From: MA-ANB-1 sp965216445
Lineage (GTDB): Bacteria; Actinomycetota; Acidimicrobiia; Spongiisociales; ZC4RG35
Direction of reading: 5' to 3'
Length of the DNA: 64,000 nucleotides
Assembly: GCA_965216445.1 (NCBI GenBank)
Contig: OZ244166.1
Coordinates: forward strand, 2,356,001 to 2,420,000
Positions 52,859 to 60,617 of this stretch are shown piece by piece. Numbering within the stretch: position 1 is the first letter of the stretch; every line of letters begins with the position of its first letter. Under the pieces are notes generated by a model, which was not told the origin of the DNA, did no database searches, and was given only the letters and a program-made list of their open reading frames with translations. Both the position numbers and the translations under genes were made by a program.

Positions 52859-52883
52859 TTGTTGAAGGTTATCTCAACAGGCG

Positions 52884-53441
52884 TCAGCCGCCAGATCCGG
52901 GGAAATCGCCAAAGACCGTTTCGTTACAAGCCGCCACCGCCGTCTCCAACTCTGGATCGTCGTACGGGATATCAGACGGTGGATAAGGTGCACCGATCCC
53001 GATGAAGCCCGGTACCGGATCCGGAAAGTCCTCGGCACCTCTGGCGCGTACACAGCGGGAAAAGGCGGCTAGTTGCTCAACGACCTCAACCCGGTAATCG
53101 TCGTCGAAGCCCAGGTCGAGTGCACCTTCAGTCAGGATGCCCCCACACTCTGACAATGCCTGCACGGTTTCAGCGTCCGAATAGTCCAATTGGGAATTGA
53201 CCGCGTCCAACATTGGGCGCCCGTTGATGTCAAGCGGGATTGAATCGATGTCGACACCCTCGTCCGCAAGACACTGCACATACTCCTCGACCGCGGCCTC
53301 GCCAGCCACCGGGACTGTTGTTGTCGTCGTGACCGAGGGTTGAGAAATGCTCGTCGAGCTATTCGCATCTCCCGAATCTGTGCACGAGACGAAAACCAGG
53401 GCACAAGTCAGAATGATGACCGGCCTAGGCAACCCCCTCAC
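52884..53441 (-). CDS. Hypothetical lipoprotein
   Basis: A 185-residue lipoprotein from the GTG at 53441: signal GLPRPVIILTCALVFVSC with lipobox FVSC, then a short Ser/Thr linker, then a mature domain of about 145 residues with four cysteines (YVQCLADEG, LSECGG, FSRCVRARG, VAACNE), which may form two disulfides. The helical pattern with VQCLADEGVD and FSRCVRARGAEDFPDP resembles other secreted actinobacterial proteins of unknown function. A longer frame to 53483 overlaps the preceding gene and would bury the signal peptide. It lies four bases after the Fe-S oxidoreductase stop. Confidence 0.7.
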   Translation of the reverse strand: MRGLPRPVIILTCALVFVSCTDSGDANSSTSISQPSVTTTTTVPVAGEAAVEEYVQCLADEGVDIDSIPLDINGRPMLDAVNSQLDYSDAETVQALSECGGILTEGALDLGFDDDYRVEVVEQLAAFSRCVRARGAEDFPDPVPGFIGIGAPYPPSDIPYDDPELETAVAACNETVFGDFPGSGG

Positions 53442-53445
53442 GCGT

Positions 53446-55659
53446 TCACGAATCAGAGGCCGCGCCTTTGTCCGAAGCTGCATCGCTGATAATGCCGTCA
53501 GCGAGGATCAGAGCAATATCGCGAACCGGAACCTCATGCCCGATCTCCTTGATTCCATCGTCAAGCATCACGAAACAGAACGGGCACGCCACAGCGATCT
53601 CATCTGCGTCCGTGGCTACCGCTTCTTCAGCGCGTTCGACGTTGACCTTCTTCCCGGTCTGCTCTTCCATCCAGAACCGGGCACCGCCAGCACCGCAGCA
53701 CAGTGCTCGGGTCCCATGACGGGCCATCTCGACGACCTCGACTTCTCCCGAACCGGCGACCACCTCACGAGGAGCCACATACACATCGTTGTGTCGGCCT
53801 AGATAACAAGGATCGTGATAGGCGATCTTCTTCTTCTCGCCGTCGTCCTTGCGTGGTTCAGGGAGCCGCCTCTGCTCGAGCAATTGAGCCAACAGTTGGC
53901 TGTGGTGGACAACTTCGTAGTCGCCACCGAACTGAGGGTATTCGTTGCCGATTGCGTTGAAGCAGTGGGCGCACTGGGTGATCACCTTGGTCACACCCAT
54001 TTCCTCGAAGGTTGCAATGTTCTCCAATGCCAGCTGTTGGAACACGAACTCGTTCCCGGCGCGGCGGGCGGGGTCCCCAGTGCAGACTTCCCGATTGGCC
54101 AGGATCGCAAAGTCGATATCAGCCTCATGTAGCAGACGCGCAAGCGCAACGGACACCGCCGTGTTGCGATCATCGAACGAACCGGCACACCCGACGAACC
54201 ACAAGTACTCCGCCGACGCTTTGCCGTCTTCGCCAAGAACCGGCACATCGAAGTCGAGCTCCTTGGTCCAGTCGCCCCGGGCCTGTTGACTCATACCCCA
54301 AGGATTCGACTGGTTCTCCAGCGCCACGAAGGCTTTTCCCAACTCGGCGGGGAAATCCGACTCCATCAACGTGAGGTGGCGTCTCATGTCGAGGATTCGG
54401 TCGACAATCTCGATACCGACGGGGCAGATCTCGTCACAAGCACGGCACGTTGTGCACGAAAACGCCTCATCGCTGGTAATCCTGTCAAAAAGCGTCGCAC
54501 CCGTCTCGAGGGTGGCAGTCGAGCCAACCGGACCGGCGATTCCGACGTTGGCCGCGGCCACCTCGCCCGTCTTCAGCACCATCTCGCGTGGGTCAAGGGG
54601 TTTGCCTGTGATGTTGGCGGGGCAAACCGAGGTGCATCGCCCACAGATGGTGCAGGCGTCCGTGTCGAAGATCTGCTTCCAGGTCAGATCGGTTGCCAGG
54701 GAGGCGCCGATGGTCTCAACATCCTCCGCTTCGAGAAGGTTGGGCATCGGGCGCATCGCACCTTTCGGCCGATCATTGGGGCTGAGGAAGAGATTGGCCG
54801 GCGATGTGACCATGTGCCGCAGCTTGGTCACAGGAAGGATCACCAAGAAGGCGACGAAGGCTGCCACGTGTAGAACCCACATCGCCAAATGAAAGTTCGC
54901 GGCCGCACTCTCGGAGATGAGGGCGGACAACGGATACCCAACAAAAGACCAGACCTCGAAATCGGGACGACCCACAAGCGAAATCCGAGCCGCCTCCGTC
55001 AAAAGGCCCGTGATTCCGATGATGGCCAACGTTGCCAGGATCAGGATGTCCTCTGGTTTCGATTTGGATCGGAGCCGCCAGGGCCGGATTCCATATCGAA
55101 TGACCGCCGCAAAGACCAAACCCCCGAGGAAGACAAGAGAGGCAAGGTCGAGAGTCGCGGAATACGCCTGATAGACCCCACCATGGAGAAACTTGAGATT
55201 GCTGGGCAACAGGTGATCGATCTCCAGGGTGACGGTCCCGAGGAACAACACGATGAATCCGTAGTAGATCATGGCGTGCATGACTCCAGACCGACGATCG
55301 CGCATCAAGGTCTGCATTCGCAGACCTTCGCTCAACCGCTTCAGCCGGGCTCCCCAATCGCCGAGTCGAACGTCCTCTCTCCCTTGGACCCATGCTTCCG
55401 ATCGCGCCGCCAGAAGATGGAACGTCAGCCAGAGAAAAGCCGAAATCGCAACGTAGAAGAGAAACACGAGAGCATCCGGTACGTTCCCGAAGACCTCGCG
55501 ACCGACTTCGAAATGCGGTTCTTCGGGGAGAGTCCCGAGCACGCCCAGAGCGAGCGTTCCAACTGCCGAAACGATTCCGAGGGTTTCAAAAATCCCCCGC
55601 ACCGGGATTTTCCGAGATCTAGTGTCGTGGTTCTCGTCGGTCTTGGTCGGTGCGGTCAT
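53446..55659 (-). CDS. Membrane Fe-S oxidoreductase with haem b-type and HdrD-like domains
   Basis: A 737-residue electron-transfer protein. Residues 1-300 have about six membrane helices with histidines of a NarI/HdrE-like cytochrome b domain (ARSEAW, MHAMIYYGFIVLF, FHLAMWVLHVAAF). A two-cluster ferredoxin domain follows (CTICGRCTSVCP and CTTCRACDEICP), and then two HdrD/GlpC-type CCG domains: CAGSF...CAHCFNAIG, and CYLGRHN...CCGAGG with the final CPFC. It probably passes electrons between a quinone pool and an unknown soluble partner, like actinobacterial homologues found near acyl-CoA dehydrogenase systems. The ATG at 55659 is the best start by homology; no ribosome binding site is obvious. 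Confidence 0.85.
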   Translation of the reverse strand: MTAPTKTDENHDTRSRKIPVRGIFETLGIVSAVGTLALGVLGTLPEEPHFEVGREVFGNVPDALVFLFYVAISAFLWLTFHLLAARSEAWVQGREDVRLGDWGARLKRLSEGLRMQTLMRDRRSGVMHAMIYYGFIVLFLGTVTLEIDHLLPSNLKFLHGGVYQAYSATLDLASLVFLGGLVFAAVIRYGIRPWRLRSKSKPEDILILATLAIIGITGLLTEAARISLVGRPDFEVWSFVGYPLSALISESAAANFHLAMWVLHVAAFVAFLVILPVTKLRHMVTSPANLFLSPNDRPKGAMRPMPNLLEAEDVETIGASLATDLTWKQIFDTDACTICGRCTSVCPANITGKPLDPREMVLKTGEVAAANVGIAGPVGSTATLETGATLFDRITSDEAFSCTTCRACDEICPVGIEIVDRILDMRRHLTLMESDFPAELGKAFVALENQSNPWGMSQQARGDWTKELDFDVPVLGEDGKASAEYLWFVGCAGSFDDRNTAVSVALARLLHEADIDFAILANREVCTGDPARRAGNEFVFQQLALENIATFEEMGVTKVITQCAHCFNAIGNEYPQFGGDYEVVHHSQLLAQLLEQRRLPEPRKDDGEKKKIAYHDPCYLGRHNDVYVAPREVVAGSGEVEVVEMARHGTRALCCGAGGARFWMEEQTGKKVNVERAEEAVATDADEIAVACPFCFVMLDDGIKEIGHEVPVRDIALILADGIISDAASDKGAASDS

Positions 55660-55752
55660 GAGTGGGGAGTGTATCTGCCCTTCCCCTACCCAACGCACAT
55701 CTGGCTCGCTTCATCCGGAGGACCCTCCGATTTCTGACGAATAGAAACCTTC

Positions 55753-55813
55753 TATTCGACATCTATCGAATATTCACTTGACTCCCGCCCATCGAATGGT
55801 ATAGTTTCATTCG
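55753..55813 (+). promoter_or_regulatory. Sigma70-type promoter with TCGAAT operator repeats
   Basis: TTGACT (55778-55783) and TATAGT (55800-55805) with a 16-base spacer form a good -35/-10 pair for the ArsR-like gene. Inverted repeats flank and cover it: TATTCGA/TCGAATA (55753-55759, 55766-55772) upstream, and CGAATG/CATTCG (55793-55798, 55808-55813) over the -10. A further ATCGAA half-site is near 55820. The arrangement fits autorepression by the downstream regulator. Confidence 0.65.
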
Positions 55814-55845
55814 AAACACATCGAACGGTGTGAAAGGTTTTGAAA

Positions 55846-56979
55846 ATGGTTGAATTAATCAAACCCCAAGAAAACGTCAGAGAGCTGGCCACAGCCCCAC
55901 GTCGGATCCCGATTGAGGTCGACGGTGCTGTGTCATATGAGGTCATACTGACCATCTGGAGTGTCTTCAATTCCAAAGAGGACGGCACCACCTTCGACCT
56001 CGGGTCGGACTGGTTCCAGCGGGTGGTCGATTCCACCCCCAAGGATCTCGCCGACGAAATCCGGACACTCGCCGCACCACATTGCATGGTCTGGCTGAGC
56101 ATTCTCGGTTTGGTATCGGTGGCTCCGCACCCTCACGACCCCAAGAGCGCTTTCAACTGGATCGGAAATCTCAACCCGCAACGATTGCGGCGCTGGATCC
56201 TCGGATATATCGGAGAACAGGCCGCCCTACATCGCGGTGGCGAGTCTCCATCACTGGCAACGATTGAAGCGGCCGCCAACGGTGACTCGGAGGCTGCCCG
56301 CCAGATCGTGGCGACCGACGATGAGGAAGAGGCGAACCAGATTCTGACTCTGTTCGACATTGAGGCAACCGAATTCCGTGACCGGGTCGCTGGTGTACTC
56401 CATCGATTCCACGAAGAGGTCTTCATTGAGTTTGAAGAGGAATTTGGGGCCGCCATCGCAGGAGCTGCGGCTGCTCGAAGGTCAGTGGCCAACCGCGACG
56501 ACGCAAAGGCCGTTATCGAACAAGTGACCAACGGGCTGAACTACGAGGTTCCAATCGGAGTAAGCAGGGTGATCCTGGTTCCTTCGGTAGTCATCCGCCC
56601 GCTCTCGCTCATCGACCGCCACCGCGAGGTGCTGATCGTTTTCTACGGTCTTGCCGACGAGTTCCTGAACACGAACCCCGAAGCTCCCCCATCTTGGATG
56701 GTGCGGTTCTACAAGGCCCTCAGCGACGAACGACGGCTGCGGATCCTGCGGCGGCTCTCAGAAGGAGATACGAGCCTCGATGAGCTCACTGCCCTGCTGG
56801 GCCTTTCCAAGTCCACAGTCCACCACCACATTTCAATCCTCAGAGGAGCCGGCCTCATCCGGGTTCACATGGGGAAAGGTGAGTCGAAGTGTTACGGGCT
56901 TCGTTCACAAGCAATAGAAGACGCCGGCGAATTTCTCGAAAGCTACATGCGACCACCCGAGAAATCCGCACTTGCATAA
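55846..56979 (+). CDS. ArsR-like transcriptional regulator with large N-terminal domain
   Basis: A 377-residue protein with an ArsR-type winged helix at the C-terminus (residues ~285-365): SWMVRFYKALSDERRLRILRR, SLDELTALLGLSKSTVHHHI and LRGAGLIRVHMGKGESKCYGL. The N-terminal 280 residues are an uncharacterised helical sensor-like domain as in the DUF5937 group of actinobacterial regulators. No metal-binding ELCVCDL-type motif is present, so it is not a classical metal sensor. The ATG at 55846 has AAAGG eight bases upstream; the TTG at 55840 is less likely. A promoter with inverted repeats lies directly upstream and two related micro-proteins directly downstream. Confidence 0.85.
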   Translation: MVELIKPQENVRELATAPRRIPIEVDGAVSYEVILTIWSVFNSKEDGTTFDLGSDWFQRVVDSTPKDLADEIRTLAAPHCMVWLSILGLVSVAPHPHDPKSAFNWIGNLNPQRLRRWILGYIGEQAALHRGGESPSLATIEAAANGDSEAARQIVATDDEEEANQILTLFDIEATEFRDRVAGVLHRFHEEVFIEFEEEFGAAIAGAAAARRSVANRDDAKAVIEQVTNGLNYEVPIGVSRVILVPSVVIRPLSLIDRHREVLIVFYGLADEFLNTNPEAPPSWMVRFYKALSDERRLRILRRLSEGDTSLDELTALLGLSKSTVHHHISILRGAGLIRVHMGKGESKCYGLRSQAIEDAGEFLESYMRPPEKSALA

Positions 56980-56988
56980 AGGAGAACC

Positions 56989-57099
56989 ATGTATCCCTCA
57001 TTTGACATCTCAATCTGGAACGCCCGAATCGAAAAGTTCAACAAATCGGCATTCCAACGAAGACTTTCACGGAAGGAGGACTATGTACCCCTCATATGA
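56989..57099 (+). CDS. Micro-protein 1, MYPS-DISI family (36 residues)
   Basis: Starts at ATG 56989 with GGAG four bases upstream, ten bases after the regulator stop. The 36-residue product begins MYPSFDISIWNARIEKF, then NKSAFQRRLSRKED. It is clearly related to the next protein (MYPSYDISILNHRVERL, then TNSANQRRMARSAR), matching at more than half of the first 32 positions. Basic and helical, with no signal peptide. Its stop lies inside the next gene's start region (overlap 17 bases), so the two are translationally linked. The function is unknown. Confidence 0.7.
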   Translation: MYPSFDISIWNARIEKFNKSAFQRRLSRKEDYVPLI

Positions 57100-57301
57100 C
57101 ATCTCAATTTTGAACCACCGAGTCGAAAGACTCACTAATTCAGCAAACCAAAGACGTATGGCACGTTCTGCGCGAGCAGAAGCCATGCCCCGTAGCGACC
57201 TCTCTTTGAGAGGTGCGCTCGGAAACGGACTCATCGCACTTGGCGAGCGGTTGGCCGAACCTCCCTCGGACAACCCCAAGAGCCTTGACCAGGCCGCCTG
57301 A
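57083..57301 (+). CDS. Micro-protein 2, MYPS-DISI family (72 residues)
   Basis: ATG at 57083 with a strong ribosome binding site (AAGGAGG five bases upstream). The 72-residue product has the same N-terminal module as micro-protein 1 followed by an Arg/Ala-rich helix and a C-terminal part LRGALGNGLIALGERLAE. It ends just before a strong terminator, so regulator, micro-protein 1 and micro-protein 2 form one three-gene unit. No catalytic motif is visible. Small basic proteins of this style occur near regulators in actinobacteria, but I know of no assigned function. Confidence 0.75.
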   Translation: MYPSYDISILNHRVERLTNSANQRRMARSARAEAMPRSDLSLRGALGNGLIALGERLAEPPSDNPKSLDQAA

Positions 57302-57317
57302 GTCTCGTCCTACAAAG

Positions 57318-57349
57318 AAAAGGGGTGGCGCACTAGCGCCACCCCTTTT
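57318..57349. terminator. Strong bidirectional rho-independent terminator
   Basis: Perfect 14-bp stem AAAAGGGGTGGCGC (57318-57331) and GCGCCACCCCTTTT (57336-57349) with loop ACTA. The A and T ends give a T tract in both directions, so it can stop transcription from the regulator/micro-protein unit and from the convergent proline dehydrogenase gene. Confidence 0.92.
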
Positions 57350-57370
57350 CTGATTCTCTACTCCCCGGAC

Positions 57371-58279
57371 TCAACCAAACAGACTCTTGGCAAAAAACCA
57401 GACGTTGGCTGGTCGTTCAGCCATCCGCCGGGTCAGGTACGGGTACCACTGAGACCCAAACGGGAGATAGATTCGAAGCGGATGCCCTTCTGCAACCAGC
57501 TCCTTCTGCAGAGTGGCCCGCACCCCATACAGCATCTGGAATTCGAAATAGCCCATCCTTTGCGGCGCCATGCTCCGGGCCGAATCGATCAGTTTCAAAT
57601 CGTGAGTAGCTATCGCTGGTTTGACGTTTTCTGCTTGCATCAAAACTTCGAGCGCCGACTCGTAGGCGGCGTCAACTGACCGCTTCATCGTGAGGGCGAC
57701 CTCCGGCGGCTCGACATAGGCACCTTTGCACAGACGAATGTGACCGTCCAAGGGCAACAGTCGCTCCAGGTCGTCGGGCGTCCGCTTCATATATGCCTGA
57801 ATCGCGATCCCAACATTTCCGTATTCGGTCTGGGCGCTCTCATAGACGTCGACAGTGTCCGCCGTGTACCTGGAGTCCTCCATGTCGATCGTCACCGACG
57901 TGCCGACCTCAAGCGCTTTGGCCGCTAGCTGACCAATAAGGTCAGTCGTCAGATCGCGATCGATGGCCAGACCCAATTGAGTCAACTTCACCGAGATGTT
58001 GGATCGCAGACTTTCCTTGCCGATGATTTCCAAAGACTCGAGGTACTCGGCACCCGCTGCCCGCGCCGAAGCTTCATCGTGAACCTCTTCGCCCAGCAGA
58101 TCGAGCGACACCAGGAACCCGTCATCGTTCAGCGTTTTCGCCACCTTCACGGCTTCATCAAGGGTGTCCCCCGCAACGAACCTATTGGCCAAGGCTCGTC
58201 CAGGTCGAGTGCCTGTGACCACCTTTTCAATGGGTTTCGAATGGGCAGTGCTGGTGACCACCCGGGTGAACAAACTCAT
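57371..58279 (-). CDS. Proline dehydrogenase
   Basis: FAD-dependent oxidation of proline to pyrroline-5-carboxylate. The protein is 302 residues, the stand-alone PRODH type (TIM barrel). Typical segments are ISVKLTQLGLAIDRDL, TIDMEDSRYTADTV, the AYMKRTPDDLERLL strand, RLCKGAYVEPPEVALT and the end YLPFGSQWYPYLTRRMAERPAN with the paired Arg that binds proline. It overlaps the proC gene by four bases. Pairing a proline catabolic enzyme with the biosynthetic reductase could make a proline/P5C redox cycle, though each may simply share a promoter. Confidence 0.92.
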   Translation of the reverse strand: MSLFTRVVTSTAHSKPIEKVVTGTRPGRALANRFVAGDTLDEAVKVAKTLNDDGFLVSLDLLGEEVHDEASARAAGAEYLESLEIIGKESLRSNISVKLTQLGLAIDRDLTTDLIGQLAAKALEVGTSVTIDMEDSRYTADTVDVYESAQTEYGNVGIAIQAYMKRTPDDLERLLPLDGHIRLCKGAYVEPPEVALTMKRSVDAAYESALEVLMQAENVKPAIATHDLKLIDSARSMAPQRMGYFEFQMLYGVRATLQKELVAEGHPLRIYLPFGSQWYPYLTRRMAERPANVWFFAKSLFG

Positions 58280-59088
58280 GCCTCTGTGCCCAGCTCCTCC
58301 GCACGCCGAGCTGCTGCTTGTACCGCGTCCTCCACGATCGCCCGGAACCCGCGCTCTTCCAGAACATGAACAGCGGCTGCGGTTGTCCCTCCAGGCGAGG
58401 TGACTTGGGCACGCAACTCCGAAGGTGTCTTCTCGACATCGGTGAGCAGACGTCCGGCGCCACGCACTGTTTGGTTCACAAACGCTTCGGCGATATCCCG
58501 GGGCAAACCCTCCCTGATCGCGGCCTCGGTCAATGCCTCGGCCAGCAAGAAGATGTAAGCGGGCCCTGTGCCGGACACAGCCGTGACCGCGTCCAGCAGA
58601 GCTTCGTCCATCACACGCACCGAACCAACGGCACCAAGCACGGTCCGGGCGATGTCGAGATGACCGGGACCTGCGTGGGAGCCAGCGGCCACTCCAGTGA
58701 CACCTTCACCGACCAGGGCAGGCGTATTCGGCATGGCGCGGACGACTGGTGTATTCGGCAGTTCCGACTCATAGGTCTCGGTGGTGATACCGGCAGCCAG
58801 CGAGATCAGCAGCTGGTCTTTGGCAATCTCGGGGGCGAAAGTGCGAACCAAGTCGAGAACGTCTCGAGGTTTCACCGCCACGACGACGACATCCTTGCCG
58901 TCAACGACCGCCGATGGATCAACACTGACAGCACACCCCGTCTGATGGGCCAGCCGGTCACCGACCTCCATTCGACGGACACACAAAGAGACTTCGGGTG
59001 GTTCCCAACCTGCGCGCAACAGCCCCGAAACAAGGGCTTCGCCCATGGCGCCAACACCAAGTACCGCTACCGAAGGTCGATCTGACAT
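58276..59088 (-). CDS. proC: Pyrroline-5-carboxylate reductase
   Basis: Reduces pyrroline-5-carboxylate to proline with NAD(P)H, the last step of proline synthesis. The protein is 270 residues: Rossmann motif VAVLGVGAMGEALVSGLLRAG at the start, MPNTPALVGEGVTGV in the middle, and the signature DAVTAVSGTGPAYIFLLAEAL followed by TSPGGTTAAAVHVLEE in the C-terminal helical domain. ATG start, divergent space of 47 bases to udk. Overlaps proline dehydrogenase by four bases. Confidence 0.96.
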   Translation of the reverse strand: MSDRPSVAVLGVGAMGEALVSGLLRAGWEPPEVSLCVRRMEVGDRLAHQTGCAVSVDPSAVVDGKDVVVVAVKPRDVLDLVRTFAPEIAKDQLLISLAAGITTETYESELPNTPVVRAMPNTPALVGEGVTGVAAGSHAGPGHLDIARTVLGAVGSVRVMDEALLDAVTAVSGTGPAYIFLLAEALTEAAIREGLPRDIAEAFVNQTVRGAGRLLTDVEKTPSELRAQVTSPGGTTAAAVHVLEERGFRAIVEDAVQAAARRAEELGTEA

Positions 59089-59135
59089 GGACCGGAGTAT
59101 AAGAAGGGCAGCAACTGCGGAGGGTGCGCTTTCGG

Positions 59136-59771
59136 TTAGCCCAATCGCGAGCGGATCAACTCGACAACCGTCGCCACCGCAGCGGGGTTGGCCCCTTCCG
59201 GGATTATCAGGTCCGCATATCGCTTCGAAGCTTCGACGAATTCGAGGTGCATCGGACGAACAGTCGAGAAGTACTGATCGATGACACTGTTGATAGTTCT
59301 GCCCCGCTCCTGGATGTCGCGTTCGATGCGACGAGCCAGACGCACATCAGGAGCCGTATCCACGAAGATCTTCAAGTCCAACTCGCTCCGCAGCTCCGGT
59401 TCAGCGAGAACGAGGATTCCTTCGACCAGCACAACACGTGTCGGGCCGATCTGAACCGTCTCTTCCGAGCGGAGGTGTTCGGAGAAGTCGTAGACCGGTC
59501 TTTGCACCGCCAGGCCGGAGCGCAGCATCTCCAAGTGTTCGACAAGGAGTTCAGTTTCCAGCGAAGACGGGTGGTCGTAGTTGACCCGTGTGCGTTCTTG
59601 GTACGACAGCTCCGGCATATGCCTGTAGTAGGCATCGTGTTGGAGATAAGACACCCCACCCTCGAGGGCATCGATGACGTTTTCTGCGACGGTGGTCTTC
59701 CCTGAGCCAGAGCCTCCGGCCAGACCAATGAAAAGCGGGCGGTCCGGAATCCAGGGGCTTTTGTCTCGCAT
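59136..59771 (-). CDS. udk: Uridine kinase
   Basis: Phosphorylates uridine and cytidine in pyrimidine salvage. The protein is 211 residues from the ATG at 59771. Walker A is FIGLAGGSGSGKTTVAENV. Later are LQHDAYYRHMPELS (the DxYYR substrate strand), NYDHPSSLETELLVEHL, and VVLVEGILVLAEPEL (Walker B-like), then RRIERDIQERGR in the lid region. The longer frame to 59825 overlaps the divergent CPBP gene and is not needed. Slightly divergent forms are called phosphoribulokinase/uridine kinase family, but length and motifs fit Udk. Confidence 0.92.
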   Translation of the reverse strand: MRDKSPWIPDRPLFIGLAGGSGSGKTTVAENVIDALEGGVSYLQHDAYYRHMPELSYQERTRVNYDHPSSLETELLVEHLEMLRSGLAVQRPVYDFSEHLRSEETVQIGPTRVVLVEGILVLAEPELRSELDLKIFVDTAPDVRLARRIERDIQERGRTINSVIDQYFSTVRPMHLEFVEASKRYADLIIPEGANPAAVATVVELIRSRLG

Positions 59772-59804
59772 CACCGAGACGATAGTTCGTACACTTTCGC
59801 ATCC

Positions 59805-60563
59805 ATGTTGCCCGAGAGTCTTCAACTGCCCGAGTTCGAAACTCGACTCGGACCCGAGGCAGATCGGGAAGCAGCCATCGTTCTGGTGTCGTCCACTGTG
59901 CTACTTCTGGTCTTTTTCTACTGGGGGCGGCCCGGTTTCTACGAGTCGTCGGGGCTGATCGATTGGGTGCCGAGCACTTTCGGTGGCGTACTGGCTCGAC
60001 TCCCCGACGTCGGCGGCTATTTGTGGTGGGGTGCAAGCTCGCTTGTGCTCCGTGGCCTGGTTCCACTCGCCATCGTCGTTTTTCTGATTCGGCGGCGGCC
60101 GATCGAATACGGACTCCGCTTCCGCGGTATCGGCAAACACCTTCCGATTTATGGAGCGATGTATTTGGTCATGCTTCCAATCCTTGTGTGGATGTCGACC
60201 TTTGCCTCGTTCCAAGAGACATACCCGTTCTACGAACGGGCAGCGGAAGGAGGTGCGGCTTACTGGCTATACACGGTCGGCTACGCCTTCCAGTTCGTAG
60301 GAGTCGAAGCCTTCTTCCGGGGCTACATGACATTCGGACTGCTTCGCCGTTTCGGTGAGTTCTCGATTCTGATCATGACAATCCCATACGTCATGATTCA
60401 CTTCGCAAAACCCATGCCCGAAGCGACTGCGGCGATATTCGCCGGTCTGATACTCGGCTACATGGCTGTGAAGACAAAAAGCTTCATACCGGGAGTTCTG
60501 CTCCACATCGCCGTAGCGCTGACAATGGACACACTTGTGCTGTGGCGAACAGGAGTGCTCTGA
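59805..60563 (+). CDS. CPBP-type intramembrane protein
   Basis: A 252-residue membrane protein of the CPBP (CAAX protease and bacteriocin-processing) family with about six helices. Motif 1 reads GVEAFFRGYMTF, giving ExxxR but with Val replacing the first Glu of the common EExxxR. Motif 2 is MIHFAKPMPE with the metal-binding His, and motif 3 is LLHIAVALTMD. The missing first Glu resembles a subgroup with xExxFRG, so the catalytic state is uncertain. The function could be membrane-protein proteolysis or bacteriocin self-protection; nothing nearby suggests a bacteriocin. Confidence 0.8.
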   Translation: MLPESLQLPEFETRLGPEADREAAIVLVSSTVLLLVFFYWGRPGFYESSGLIDWVPSTFGGVLARLPDVGGYLWWGASSLVLRGLVPLAIVVFLIRRRPIEYGLRFRGIGKHLPIYGAMYLVMLPILVWMSTFASFQETYPFYERAAEGGAAYWLYTVGYAFQFVGVEAFFRGYMTFGLLRRFGEFSILIMTIPYVMIHFAKPMPEATAAIFAGLILGYMAVKTKSFIPGVLLHIAVALTMDTLVLWRTGVL

Positions 60564-60617
60564 GGACCGATTCGGAAGCCTGACCAAGACCGCGGCCATG
60601 GACACCGCGCGTCGGGG

